Below, one piece after another: positions 26,255 through 35,715 of a stretch of DNA of 45,469 bases (position 1 is its first letter; every line of letters begins with the position of its first letter). The stretch spans positions 1 to 45,469 of the forward strand of contig JADZFF010000167.1 in the NCBI GenBank assembly GCA_020850015.1. Reading direction: 5' to 3'. The position numbers and the translations under genes are program-made. The notes under the pieces were generated by a model. The model was not told where the DNA came from, did no database searches, and saw only the letters and a program-made list of their open reading frames with translations. This DNA is from Bdellovibrionales bacterium (GTDB lineage: Bacteria > Bdellovibrionota > UBA1018 > JADZFF01).

Positions 26255-26677
26255 GAAACCTCCAACCGTTGCCCAGAGGCTTGTTGCTCTGAGCGAGGTG
26301 CGCCGTTTTCCCGTTGTTCGCGATGCCCGGTCCTGATAGACGGGGCCCGCGTCCAGGGGCTTGCGCAACGCACCTAACAAACGAACTTTGTTTTAAAAAA
26401 CCTGGGCGACTTTACCACGTATCAAGGCCTGCGTCAAACCCGACTCACTCTTATCCCTATTCCCTTGGTTGCCATAACTTACTGTATTTATAGGTATATT
26501 TCCAATGCTTGGGCTCGGAAATGGGTTGCTGACGAGCTCAGACCGCCGCCCCTCCCAAGAGAGCAAGGCCGGGGCCAGCCCTTGGGCGACTCAAGTCATC
26601 GGAGATTCTGGCGCCAATACGCACCAGTGCCCCATGAGCTGTCTACGCTCTAGCCAGAAGGGCCAAGGTTCGAGGCA
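26255..26677. other. 423-bp intergenic region, cdnL leader and AT-rich spacer
   Basis: Contains the cdnL promoter candidate (26409-26437) and a roughly 150-base 5' leader. A locally AT-rich stretch (about 26385-26510) contrasts with the GC-rich surroundings. The 62-codon track ORF at 26465 has no Shine-Dalgarno or recognisable protein and is not annotated. I see no tRNA or small-RNA gene. Confidence 0.6.
26409..26437 (-). promoter_or_regulatory. Candidate sigma70-type promoter for cdnL-gltX-cysS-ldt
   Basis: TTGACG (26432-26437) and TAAAGT (26409-26414) with 17-base spacing on the minus strand, 150 bp upstream of the cdnL ATG. The -10 is identical to the one proposed for icd. Confidence 0.5.
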
Positions 26678-28420
26678 CTAGCCCTTCAACAGATCAAAGG
26701 GGTACTCACCCCGCTCGTAGAGCGCTTCAGCCACCTTCTTCATGACCTCGTCCGCGTTGCGAACCATGCCCTTGAAGTTGGCGCGAACCCGGCGAGCCGC
26801 CAGGAAGAAGAAGGTCTCCGCCAGGTCCATCTCGAGGGCGCACTTCTCGGGTTGCCCCCCGGCGTCTTCGAGGGCCCGCGACACCCGCGAAAGCACCGCG
26901 GTCATCGCGAAGAAATCGACCGCCACCTCGGCGATCCGCTTCTGCGCGAGCTGCATGAGGTGGATCTGGTTGCCGTGCCGGCGAAGCGCCTGCTCCACCT
27001 GATTCGCGAGCTCCACCGCGGTCTCCTCCAGGAAAGCCGCGTGCTTCTTGAGGGCGGGATGGGACTTGGTGAGGGTCACGCCCATCACACTGCGTTTGAT
27101 CTTTCGCACCGCGAAGTCGCTCACGGGCCCAAGCCCCTGAAGCGGATGTTTGATCGCCTTGGCGAGACCCGCGAGCTCCTCGCCCGGCCCCTGCATCCCC
27201 GAGAGGGCGACGAAGGCCCGGAGGATCTCGTTCGTGCCCTCGAAGATTCGGTTGATGCGGGCGTCCCTGAGCCAGCGCTCGTAGGGATACTCCTTCATGT
27301 AGCCGGAGCCCGCCCAGATCTGCAGGTTCTCGTCGACGCATTCCCAGAGCATCTCGGATGAGAAGATCTTGGCCGCCGCGCTCTCCATCGAGTAGTCCAC
27401 GTCGCCTCGGTCGATCAGCGAGGCGGTGAGGAAAGCCATGCTTTCCGCAGCGTACGTGTTCGCAGCCATGCGGGCGATCTTCTCCTTGATCATCCCGTAC
27501 TCGCCGATCTTCTTCTGAAACTGCACGCGCTCGTTGGCGTGTTCCACCGAAGCCTTGATGCAGTTACGGGAAACGCCCACGCAGCCGGCGGCAAGGCCCA
27601 GACGCCCGTGGTTCAACACGCCCATCGCCACCTTGAATCCCTTGCCGACCTCTCCCAGCACGTTCTCGACGGGCACCTTCACGTTGTCGAAGTGAACGGC
27701 GTTCGTCCACGACGCGCGAATTCCGAGTTTGTGCTCGGCCGGCCCCGTGGTCACACCCTCCGAAGGCATCTCCACCATGAAGCAGGAGACCTTTTCCTTC
27801 TTTTCCCCCTTCTCCATCACCTCCGCCTTCGCGAAGACGGTGTAGAAGCTCGCGATGCCGCCGTTCGTGATCCAGAGTTTGCTGCCCTTGAGCAGGTAGT
27901 GCTTTCCATCCGGAGTGAGCGTGGCCTTGGTTTGAATCGAAGCGGCGTCCGAGCCGCTGCCCGGCTCGGTCAGGCAGTAGGCCGCGATGAGCTGCCCCGA
28001 GGCAAGGCGCGGCAGGTATTTCGCTTTCTGGGCGGGCGTTCCGAAAAGGAGCAGCGCCTTGTACCCGATGCTCTGATGGGCGCCCAGCGTAACGGCCAGG
28101 GAGCCGTCGTGCGAGGCCACCTCCTGCATCACCCGTGCGTAGCCACGCTGGGGCAGGCCGAGCCCGCCCAGATCCTCGGGCACCGCCAGGCCCATGAGCC
28201 CGAGCTCCGAGAGGTAGTTGACGATCTCCCGGGGCATCTCGCCCTTCTCGTCCCACTCGGCTGACTTCACGTGGTCTCGCGCGAACTTCGCGAGCGTATC
28301 GACGATCATCGACACCGTTTCGCCGACGGCCGGATCCATCTTCGGAAACGGGAAAACGAACTCCTCGCGGATCTCGCCGAAGAAGAGCGACTTCAAGAAA
28401 CTGTGGGTATCGTTGCTCAT
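26678..28420 (-). CDS. Acyl-CoA dehydrogenase, long (VLCAD/ACAD9-like) form
   Basis: 580 aa, FAD enzyme introducing the alpha-beta double bond in fatty acid beta-oxidation. The N-terminal helical domain, beta domain (YCLTEPGSGSDAASIQTKA, LKGSKLWITNGGIASFYTVF) and C-terminal helical domain (RVQFQKKIGEYGMIKEKIARMA, GSGYMKEYPYERWLRDARINRIFEGTNEILR) are clear; the Glu in FEGTNEI is the catalytic base of this class. The extra approximately 170 residues at the end match the VLCAD-type C-terminal extension, suggesting long-chain substrates and membrane association. It is transcribed divergently from the T2SS operon. Confidence 0.94.
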   Translation of the reverse strand: MSNDTHSFLKSLFFGEIREEFVFPFPKMDPAVGETVSMIVDTLAKFARDHVKSAEWDEKGEMPREIVNYLSELGLMGLAVPEDLGGLGLPQRGYARVMQEVASHDGSLAVTLGAHQSIGYKALLLFGTPAQKAKYLPRLASGQLIAAYCLTEPGSGSDAASIQTKATLTPDGKHYLLKGSKLWITNGGIASFYTVFAKAEVMEKGEKKEKVSCFMVEMPSEGVTTGPAEHKLGIRASWTNAVHFDNVKVPVENVLGEVGKGFKVAMGVLNHGRLGLAAGCVGVSRNCIKASVEHANERVQFQKKIGEYGMIKEKIARMAANTYAAESMAFLTASLIDRGDVDYSMESAAAKIFSSEMLWECVDENLQIWAGSGYMKEYPYERWLRDARINRIFEGTNEILRAFVALSGMQGPGEELAGLAKAIKHPLQGLGPVSDFAVRKIKRSVMGVTLTKSHPALKKHAAFLEETAVELANQVEQALRRHGNQIHLMQLAQKRIAEVAVDFFAMTAVLSRVSRALEDAGGQPEKCALEMDLAETFFFLAARRVRANFKGMVRNADEVMKKVAEALYERGEYPFDLLKG

Positions 28421-28525
28421 GTAGCCTCCCGATTTTTCCCTGACACGGTCACTTTACGGGCACGCGCGCGGCGCGTCCACCAGCGAGCGCGGATCCGACA
28501 CATTGTCGCGCGGATTCGGGCCTCA

Positions 28526-28538
28526 TGACAGATTGTCA
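28526..28538. promoter_or_regulatory. Palindrome TGACA-GAT-TGTCA upstream of gspC / acyl-CoA dehydrogenase
   Basis: Perfect 5-bp inverted repeat with a 3-base spacer in the 142-bp gap between the divergent acyl-CoA dehydrogenase and T2SS operon. On the minus strand it gives a TTGACA box. It could be an operator or -35; no regulator is assignable. Confidence 0.3.
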
Positions 28539-28562
28539 AATGCGCCGCACCGGCGGGGCGTC

Positions 28563-29804
28563 ATGCCCCCGTCGATTCCCGGCCTCCCACGCTCCCAGGC
28601 CAAGCCGAAGGACGGCGGCGGTGAGCGGCGCCTGGCACCGGACTTGCGATACCGGAGGTTGGTGGCACGCATTTCCTTCGAGGAGCTGAAAGCACGCGCT
28701 CGCGAGACCTTCGCCTCGTGGCGCGAGCGCGCGGGAGCGCTGGTGGAACGCGCGCGCTCCCGCTTGCCCAGGCGGCCCGCCGGCGTGGAGAACGCCCCTC
28801 TGATCGAAGATCCATCCCTCAAAGGGCCCAAGGCCTGGGTGATGCGCGCGAAGCGCGAGCTTCCCCGCCTCGCGGACCTGGCCTCCGCCATGGGCGAGAA
28901 GGCGCTCCAATCGCTGAAGGCCGGCGGGATCGGCGCCTGGGGAACGGGCACCGCGGTCGTGCTGAGCGCCTGGTTTCTGGCGGACGTCACGGCCTTGATG
29001 CTCGAAAGCTACGTGCCTGAACCGCCCGCCGTCTTCACGGGCGCCGGCGGAGGGCAAGGCGAACGCCCCAAGATGGTGGGGGCCTACGACGGTATCGCGC
29101 GCAGAAACCTGTTCAACAGCCGTGGGCTGATTCCGGGCGAGGGCGGGCCCACCCAGCCGGGCCAGACCGAGGATCCGGATGGACCATGCATCAACCGCAC
29201 GACGCTCACGCTGAATCTCCTCGGCACGCTCATCACCCGCGACAAGGTCCACTCCATCGCGACGATCGAGGACCGGGGAAGCAACGACGTCTACCCCGTG
29301 CGAGCGGGGGACGAGGTCCCGTCGAAGCTGCGCGTGGTCGACATCGAGGCCCGGAAGGTCTGCTTCGTGAACCTCTCCACGGGCCGCAAGGAGTTCATCG
29401 ATCTCCCCGAGGACGAAGCCGTGAGACCGGCCAGAACCGCCACCAGGCCGGCGCCCTCGACCGGGGGGATCGCCAAGAAAGGCCAGACCCAGTTCAACGT
29501 CCCCCGCACCGAGATCGACTCCGCCATGTCCGATCTCAACAAGGTGCTCACGCAGGCCCGGGCGGTGCCGCATTTCGAGAACGGCGTGCCGGCCGGCTAC
29601 AAGCTGTTCCAGATCGTGCCGGGGAGCATCTACGACAAACTCGGGCTCACGAACGGCGACGTGATCGCCGGGGTGAACGGCGAGCCGATGGCGGACCCAT
29701 CGAAGGCCTTCGAAATGTTGAATGAACTGAAGTCCTCGAAGCACGTCGAGATCAACATCAAGCGTAACGGCAAAGAAGAGACTCTGGTCTACGACATCAA
29801 CTGA
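28563..29804 (+). CDS. gspC: T2SS inner-membrane protein GspC
   Basis: 413 aa from ATG 28563 (the track starts at an upstream TTG). A long basic/amphipathic cytoplasmic part precedes one membrane segment (about residues 125-147 from this start, GTGTAVVLSAWFLADVTALM). The periplasmic HR domain begins AYDGIARRNLFNSRGLIP, the hallmark GspC motif contacting the secretin N0 domain, and a C-terminal PDZ domain (PAGYKLFQIVPGSIYDKLGLTNGDVIAGVNGE) completes it. The N-terminal cytoplasmic region is much longer than in enterobacterial GspC (about 270 aa). The start is uncertain; a GTG near 28662 is possible. First gene of gspC-N. Confidence 0.88.
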   Translation: MPPSIPGLPRSQAKPKDGGGERRLAPDLRYRRLVARISFEELKARARETFASWRERAGALVERARSRLPRRPAGVENAPLIEDPSLKGPKAWVMRAKRELPRLADLASAMGEKALQSLKAGGIGAWGTGTAVVLSAWFLADVTALMLESYVPEPPAVFTGAGGGQGERPKMVGAYDGIARRNLFNSRGLIPGEGGPTQPGQTEDPDGPCINRTTLTLNLLGTLITRDKVHSIATIEDRGSNDVYPVRAGDEVPSKLRVVDIEARKVCFVNLSTGRKEFIDLPEDEAVRPARTATRPAPSTGGIAKKGQTQFNVPRTEIDSAMSDLNKVLTQARAVPHFENGVPAGYKLFQIVPGSIYDKLGLTNGDVIAGVNGEPMADPSKAFEMLNELKSSKHVEINIKRNGKEETLVYDIN

Positions 29805-29818
29805 ACGCGGAGATGACC

Positions 29819-32257
29819 ATGGAACGAGAACACGACACCGCCTCTTCAACGCAGATCCGCTGGCTCAGCCTGGCAGCGGCGGCCACGGCGCTGATCGCGG
29901 CGGCCGCCATGGTGTCGCTGAACGCGCTCGCCGAGACGGGCGACGAGGGCGCGGCGGGCTTCGAGCCCGGGGCGCGCACCTTCAACAACCCCTTCGCGAA
30001 TACGCCGCCGCCCCCGCCTGAGGCCGACGACATCGGCTCCGAGGAAGATTTCGCCGGCGAGCCCCCGCCTCCGCCCCCGGCGCCGGAACCTCCGCGTTAC
30101 ACCCCGCCCTCCAGGGGCGGCGGCGGCGCGCGCGCCGGGGGGGGGACCTCGGATCCGGCGAAGGACGTTCCAGAGCCGCAGAAGACGGAGAAGGGCGTCG
30201 CCGTGGGCGGCAACCCTCCCTCCGGAGTGATCACGCACAAGGAGGTGGATCCCCTGGAGCTGGATTCCGAGACCGGGTTCGGCGCCTCCGAGGTGGTGAC
30301 GGACTTCAACTACCCTGACGTCGACATCCTCGATCTCGCCAAGACCATGGGTAAACTCACCGGCAAGAACTTCATCTTCGACAAGGACGTGAAGGGCCGC
30401 GTGTCGATCGTCTCCAACTCCCCGATCAGCGTTGGCGACGCCTGGCGCGCTTTCCTGACGGCGCTCGACATGAACACCTTCACGCTCATCCCCTCGGGCC
30501 GCTACATCCGCATCGCGCGCCAGCGCGACGCCCGGGACAAGCAGATCAGCACCTACACCGGCGACAGCGGGCCTGACACGGACGCCTTGATCACCCGGGT
30601 GTTCTCCCTCAAGTACATCGGCGCGGAGGAGATCGCGCGCACCTTCCGGAGCTTCATGCCCGCGAACTCCCGCATCATCCCGCACCAGCAGACCAACACC
30701 GTCATCGTCACCGACACGGGCTCCAACATCTCCAAGCTCGCCAAGATGCTCGAGTTCCTCGACGTCGAGGGCTTCGATGCCGGCATCGAGGTCGTGCCCG
30801 TGAAGTACGCTTCGGCCGTGGAGCTCGCGAAACTCATCGACACCCTTCTGCCGGGAACGACGGCCGGGGTGAAGCCCGGCGGAGGCGGCGCGCGCCTCGG
30901 GGGTTCGCAGTTCCAGGCCCGCCGCACCAAGGAGGGCGGGATCATCAACACCATCATCTCCGACGAGCGCACCAACACCCTGATCGTGCACGCCAACAGC
31001 AAAGGCGCGGACGAGGTGCGCGCGCTCGTGGCCAAGCTCGACCGCAAGCTCCCCTCCACCGCCGGGGGCGGAAAGATTCACGTCGTCTACCTTCAGTACG
31101 GCGACGCCGAGAAGATCGCTACCACTCTGAACAACCTGAGCTCGCAGTCGGGTTCCGGCGGCGGCTCCGCCGGCAAACCGGGCCTCGGCACGAACCCCAC
31201 GAACCAGGCGCTCTTCGAGGGCAGCATCAAGGTCAGCGCCGACAAGTCCACCAACTCCCTCGTGATCACGGCCTCTCCCTCGGACTTCTCCGTGCTCCAG
31301 CGCGTGATCGGACGACTCGACATCCCGCTCGACCAAGTCTACGTCGAGGCGGTGATCATGGAGATGAGCATGGGGAAGGACTTCAGCTACTCCTCGAACG
31401 TGGCCCTTCCAAACGCGGACGGTGCGCTCCTGCTGGCGCCCAACAACGACCTCGTCGCAACCCTAGCGAACCCTCTCGCCCAACGCGGGCTCGTGATCCC
31501 CATGCCCCTTGGGAAGGAAACAACGGTCACGATCAATGGCCAGTCGAAGAAGGTTTCGAGCGTCTTGGGCCTGATCAAGGCCTTGCAGACTAATTCCAAC
31601 GCCAACGTGCTCGCTACGCCCCAGATCCTCACGCTCGACAACACCGAGGCGAGCTTCGAGAGCGCGGAGCGCATTCCGGTGCCGAACAACACCATCAGCC
31701 AGACCGGACAGGTCAGCGCCGGTTTCAACAAGGAGCGGGTGGGCCTCTCGATCAAGATCAAGCCGCAGATCAACAAGGTGTCCGACTTCGTGAAGCTCGA
31801 CATCGAGACCACGCTCGAGGACTTCTCGGGCCGCCAGCTTCCCTCCGCGGTGGAGCAGTTCGCGCTCGCGACTTCCGAGCGGACGGCGAAAACCTCCGTC
31901 GTGATAGGCGACAAGGACACGGTGGTGCTCGGCGGACTTGTGCGCGACAAACGCACGGACACTGTCTCCAAGGTGCCGATCCTCGGCGACATCCCGCTCC
32001 TGGGTTGGCTGTTCCGGTCGAAGACCTCGGCCATGGAGAAGACGAACCTGATCGTGTTCATCACGCCGCACATCATCCGCGAGTACGAGAAGATGCGCGC
32101 GCTTCTGGATCGGAATCTCCAGCAGCGCGATCAATTCATCGAGAGCGCCACCGGCGGTGAGGACAACCTGCGCGAATACCGCGACGAGATGATCCGCGGC
32201 CTTCCTCCCATCGAGGAGATCATGGGCTACAAGGAACGGAAGAGCGTGACACAATGA
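29819..32257 (+). CDS. gspD: T2SS outer-membrane secretin GspD
   Basis: 812 aa from ATG 29819, six bases after GGAG; the track ATG at 29813 lies too close to it. Signal sequence, then a Pro/Gly-rich low-complexity stretch (about 45-115), then N0 (FNYPDVDILDLAKTMGKLTGKNFIFDKDVKGRVSIVS), N1-N3 repeats, and the secretin pore domain with DNTEASFESAERIPVP and VPILGDIPLLGWLFRSK near the end. It forms the outer-membrane channel of the T2SS. A nine-G run occurs in the low-complexity region (30137-30145). The C-terminus lacks an obvious pilotin-binding S-domain, and no gspS is nearby. Confidence 0.96.
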   Translation: MEREHDTASSTQIRWLSLAAAATALIAAAAMVSLNALAETGDEGAAGFEPGARTFNNPFANTPPPPPEADDIGSEEDFAGEPPPPPPAPEPPRYTPPSRGGGGARAGGGTSDPAKDVPEPQKTEKGVAVGGNPPSGVITHKEVDPLELDSETGFGASEVVTDFNYPDVDILDLAKTMGKLTGKNFIFDKDVKGRVSIVSNSPISVGDAWRAFLTALDMNTFTLIPSGRYIRIARQRDARDKQISTYTGDSGPDTDALITRVFSLKYIGAEEIARTFRSFMPANSRIIPHQQTNTVIVTDTGSNISKLAKMLEFLDVEGFDAGIEVVPVKYASAVELAKLIDTLLPGTTAGVKPGGGGARLGGSQFQARRTKEGGIINTIISDERTNTLIVHANSKGADEVRALVAKLDRKLPSTAGGGKIHVVYLQYGDAEKIATTLNNLSSQSGSGGGSAGKPGLGTNPTNQALFEGSIKVSADKSTNSLVITASPSDFSVLQRVIGRLDIPLDQVYVEAVIMEMSMGKDFSYSSNVALPNADGALLLAPNNDLVATLANPLAQRGLVIPMPLGKETTVTINGQSKKVSSVLGLIKALQTNSNANVLATPQILTLDNTEASFESAERIPVPNNTISQTGQVSAGFNKERVGLSIKIKPQINKVSDFVKLDIETTLEDFSGRQLPSAVEQFALATSERTAKTSVVIGDKDTVVLGGLVRDKRTDTVSKVPILGDIPLLGWLFRSKTSAMEKTNLIVFITPHIIREYEKMRALLDRNLQQRDQFIESATGGEDNLREYRDEMIRGLPPIEEIMGYKERKSVTQ

Positions 32258-33981
32258 CCGCCGCCCCGCCGCTCCAGTACCTGCACGGCTTCCCCCGCTT
32301 GGGGGAGATCCTGCTCAAGCACACCTCCCTCACCCAGGAGCAGCTCGAGAAGGCGCTCGAGCTCCAGGGCAAGGAAGGCGGGGTGCTCGGCGAGATCCTC
32401 GTGAAGAAAAACTTCATTCTTCCGCACGAGATCATGAAGGCGCTCTGCGTGCAGCTCGACTTGCCCTTCGTGGACGACCTCAAGCCCAACGAGATCGATC
32501 CCGCGCTCGTGGCGGGCCTCTCCATCAACTACGCCAAGACCAAGGAGATCGTGCCCGTGGCGCGCCGGGTGCGCGCCGACGGCTCCGAATACCTCGAGGT
32601 CGCGGTAGCAGACCCCTTCAACAAGACCGCCGTGGAAGACCTTCAGGTCCTCACCGGCATCCCGGTGGAGATCGTGGTTTCCACCCCGAACCGGATCCAG
32701 GACGCGATCAACCGCGTCTACGAACGAAGCACGGCGAACCTCGTGGGCGAGATCGGCGGGGAATTCGACGAAACGATGGATCTCGAGGGGCCCATCGACA
32801 TCCTGGAGGCCACGGAGGACGACGCGCCCGTCATCAAGTTCGTCAACTCGCTGCTCTTCCGCGCAGTGAAGGAAAAGGCCTCCGACATCCACATCGAGCC
32901 CTTCGAGAAGGAGTTCGTCGTCCGCTTCCGCGTCGACGGAGTGCTCAACGACATCATCCGCCAGCCCAAACGCGCTCACGCCGCCATCTCCTCCCGCATC
33001 AAGGTGCTCGGGCAGCTCGACATCGCGGAGAAACGCATGCCGCAGGACGGCCGCATCAAGATCAAGGTTGCCGGCAAGGACATCGACATCCGCCTTTCCA
33101 CGGTCCCCACGATCCACGGCGAACGGGTGGTGATGCGTATCCTCGAACAGACAGGGCGCGTGCTGGAGCTCGAGCAGCTTGGGTTCACGTCGCGCAGCCG
33201 CGTGGAGCTCAACAAGCTGATCTTCCGCAAGTACGGCATCCTGCTCGTCACGGGCCCCACGGGCTCCGGAAAGTCGACGACCCTGAGCTCCTTCCTCGTG
33301 AAGCTCAACAGCCCCGAGCGGAACATCCTCACCGTCGAGGATCCGATCGAATACCAGATCGCCGGCATCGGCCAGGTGCAGGTCAATCCCAAGATCGAGC
33401 TCACCTTCGCCCGTGCGCTCAGGAGCTTCCTCCGCCAGGATCCGGACATCATCATGGTTGGCGAGATCCGCGACCGGGAAACCGCCGAGATCGCGATCAA
33501 CGCCTCCCTCACCGGCCACCTGGTGCTCTCCACGATTCACACGAACGACGCGGCGAGCGCGCCGAACCGGCTGATCGACATGGGCGTGGAGCCCTTCCTC
33601 GTGGCGAGCTCGCTCATCGGGATCGTGGCGCAGCGGCTGATCCGCAAGGTCTGCAAAGCTTGCCGAGAACCCTATGACCCGCCCGAGTTCGATCTCCTGG
33701 AGCTCGGGATGAAAAAGATCCCGGACGGCGTGCAGATCTACAAAGCCAAGGGCTGCCCGGCCTGCTCGAACAGCGGCTACGCCGGCCGAACCGTCACGCA
33801 CGAGCTCATGGTACTCAACGACGACATCCGCTCGATGATCGTTCGCCAGACTGACGCAGGAACCATCAAGCAGGCGGCCCTCAAACAGGGCATGATCCCG
33901 CTCCGGAACGATGTCATCCAGAAGGTTCTCGAGGGCAATACGACCGTCGAGGAGCTCATGAGGGCCACGCACGCCGATTGA
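32254..33981 (+). CDS. gspE: T2SS ATPase GspE
   Basis: 575 aa cytoplasmic hexameric ATPase. N1E/N2E domains (about 1-190, GEILLKHTSLTQEQLEKALELQGKEGG), then Walker A GPTGSGKSTT (about 333), Asp box (ILTVEDPIEYQI), Walker B DIIMVGEIRDRETAEIA and His box (LVLSTIHTNDA). A tetracysteine zinc subdomain CKAC...CPAC (about 466-507) is typical of GspE. Starts as ATGA overlap with gspD. Confidence 0.97.
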   Translation: MTAAPPLQYLHGFPRLGEILLKHTSLTQEQLEKALELQGKEGGVLGEILVKKNFILPHEIMKALCVQLDLPFVDDLKPNEIDPALVAGLSINYAKTKEIVPVARRVRADGSEYLEVAVADPFNKTAVEDLQVLTGIPVEIVVSTPNRIQDAINRVYERSTANLVGEIGGEFDETMDLEGPIDILEATEDDAPVIKFVNSLLFRAVKEKASDIHIEPFEKEFVVRFRVDGVLNDIIRQPKRAHAAISSRIKVLGQLDIAEKRMPQDGRIKIKVAGKDIDIRLSTVPTIHGERVVMRILEQTGRVLELEQLGFTSRSRVELNKLIFRKYGILLVTGPTGSGKSTTLSSFLVKLNSPERNILTVEDPIEYQIAGIGQVQVNPKIELTFARALRSFLRQDPDIIMVGEIRDRETAEIAINASLTGHLVLSTIHTNDAASAPNRLIDMGVEPFLVASSLIGIVAQRLIRKVCKACREPYDPPEFDLLELGMKKIPDGVQIYKAKGCPACSNSGYAGRTVTHELMVLNDDIRSMIVRQTDAGTIKQAALKQGMIPLRNDVIQKVLEGNTTVEELMRATHAD

Positions 33982-33998
33982 GGCGCGCCGGATGAACC

Positions 33999-35213
33999 AT
34001 GCCGATCTTCGACTACAAAGCCCTCTCGAGGGACGGGAAATCGCAGAAAGGGATCGTGGAGGCCGAGTCCGCGAAGGCCGGCCGGGCGAAGCTCAAGAAG
34101 CAGGGCCTCCTGGTGACGGAGATCCGCGAGAAGAACGCCTCGCGCTCCGCGAACTCCGGCGGACTCCCCTTTTTCTCCGGAAAGGCGAGCATCAAGGACG
34201 TCTCGATGATGACGAGGCAGCTCGCGAGCCTCGTGAAGGCCAACATCCCGCTCGTGGAGTGCCTCAACGCGATGGTGGAGCAGACGGAGAAGGACGCCCT
34301 GAAGGTGGTGCTCACGCGCGTGCGCGACGACGTGAACGAGGGCACCTCGCTCGCCAAGGCGATGGCCCAGCACCCACGCGTCTACGACACGATTTTCATC
34401 AACATGGTGGAGGCGGGCGAGGCCTCCGGCACGCTCGGTCTCGTGCTCCTGAAGCTGGCCGACCTGAAGGAGGCCCAGCTTCGCCTGAAGAACAAGGTCG
34501 TGAGCGGGATGACCTACCCCGCCCTGATGATGGTCGTGGCGATGGGCCTGCTTGTCGGCATCTTCGTCTTCGTAATCCCGCGGCTCACCAAGATCTTCGA
34601 CTCGATGAACAAACCCATTCCGGCGATCACCAAGGCGCTGATCCTGGTCAGCGACCTCCTCACGAACTGGTGGTTCCTCTTCGCGTTCGCGGGATTCGTC
34701 GGCGCCACGATGTTCACCCGTTACATCAACTCGAAGACCGGCCGGCCGAATTGGGACTCCTTCAAGCTCAGGGTTCCGGTGGTCGGCCATCTCGTGAGGA
34801 TGATCGCGATCACCCGCTTCGCGAGCACGATGTCCACCCTGCTGGGGAGCGGCGTGCCCATCCTGACCGCGATGGCGATTTCTCGGAATCTCGTCGGGAA
34901 CGTCCTGATTTCAGCGGCGATCGAGAAGGCCCGCGAGAACATCACGGAAGGGCAGTCGATTGCCGACCCGCTCAAGCGGAGCGGGGAATTCCCGCCCATG
35001 GTGATCCATATGATCGCCATCGGAGAGCGAACGGGCGAGTTGCCTCAGATGCTCGCGAACGTCTCGGAGACCTACGAGGAGCAGGTCAACGCCGCGATCG
35101 AGGGCATGACCGCGATGATGGAGCCCCTGATGATCGTCGGGATGGGCGGAGTCGTGGGCTTCATCGTGGTCTCGATCTTCATTCCACTTCTAGAGATCAG
35201 CAATATTCAGTAG
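33999..35213 (+). CDS. gspF: T2SS inner-membrane platform protein GspF
   Basis: 404 aa, three membrane segments expected. MPIFDYKALSRDGKSQKGIVEAES is the GspF N-terminus, and two repeated GspF domains are visible (ISMMTRQLASLVKANIPLVECL ... / VRMIAITRFASTMSTLLGSGVPI...) each with the conserved G-x-x-L motif and the GERTGELP segment. Interacts with GspE, GspL. Confidence 0.96.
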   Translation: MPIFDYKALSRDGKSQKGIVEAESAKAGRAKLKKQGLLVTEIREKNASRSANSGGLPFFSGKASIKDVSMMTRQLASLVKANIPLVECLNAMVEQTEKDALKVVLTRVRDDVNEGTSLAKAMAQHPRVYDTIFINMVEAGEASGTLGLVLLKLADLKEAQLRLKNKVVSGMTYPALMMVVAMGLLVGIFVFVIPRLTKIFDSMNKPIPAITKALILVSDLLTNWWFLFAFAGFVGATMFTRYINSKTGRPNWDSFKLRVPVVGHLVRMIAITRFASTMSTLLGSGVPILTAMAISRNLVGNVLISAAIEKARENITEGQSIADPLKRSGEFPPMVIHMIAIGERTGELPQMLANVSETYEEQVNAAIEGMTAMMEPLMIVGMGGVVGFIVVSIFIPLLEISNIQ

Positions 35214-35249
35214 AAAACTTCCCATCAACCCACACGAGGAGAAACAACG

Positions 35250-35711
35250 ATGAAACTGAAACGCATGTTTGAGGTATCGAGCAAAACAACCGCCGGCGAG
35301 CAGGGATTCACCCTCACGGAGATGCTGATCGTGATCGCGCTGATCGGCGGCGTAATGGCGCTCGTGGGCACGCAGCTCATTGGCCGCTACCAGCGCGCCC
35401 GGGTTGACTCCACCAAGATCCAGATCAAGCAGCTGCAGACCGTCCTGAACCAGTTCCAGCTCGACTGCGGCTTCTTTCCAGACACCGACCAGGGTCTGGA
35501 CGCGTTGGCCGCCAAGCCCACGGGACGCGAGTGCAAGAACTACGACCCCGCCGGCTACGTCCAGGGGGGCAGGGTGCCGAAAGATGGCTTCAACAACGAT
35601 TTCCTCTACGAGTCCGACGGGCGCAAGTACGAGATTATCTCGCTCGGCGGGGACGGCAAGGAGGGCGGCGAAGGGATCGACGCCGACATCTCCTCGAACG
35701 AGACGGAGTGA
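35250..35711 (+). CDS. gspG: T2SS major pseudopilin GspG
   Basis: 153 aa. Prepilin leader of 19 residues, cleaved at G|FTLTEMLIVIALIGG with Glu at mature +5. VALVGTQLIGRYQRARVDSTKIQIKQLQTVLNQFQLDCGFFPDTDQGL is the GspG signature, and the C-terminal SLGGDGKEGGEGIDADISS is the calcium-binding loop. Start preceded by AGGAG. Requires the prepilin peptidase GspO, not in the window. Confidence 0.97.
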   Translation: MKLKRMFEVSSKTTAGEQGFTLTEMLIVIALIGGVMALVGTQLIGRYQRARVDSTKIQIKQLQTVLNQFQLDCGFFPDTDQGLDALAAKPTGRECKNYDPAGYVQGGRVPKDGFNNDFLYESDGRKYEIISLGGDGKEGGEGIDADISSNETE

Positions 35712-35715
35712 CCGG

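Noticed and set aside
26465-26653. 62-aa ORF in the cdnL upstream region
   Set aside because: No Shine-Dalgarno, no homology-like features, lies in an intergenic spacer.
26660-26680. GGTTCGAGGC resembling a tRNA T-loop
   Set aside because: The flanking bases do not form a T stem and no acceptor or anticodon stems are visible.
32227-33972. 581-aa minus-strand ORF over gspE
   Set aside because: Antisense shadow of a fully conserved ATPase.
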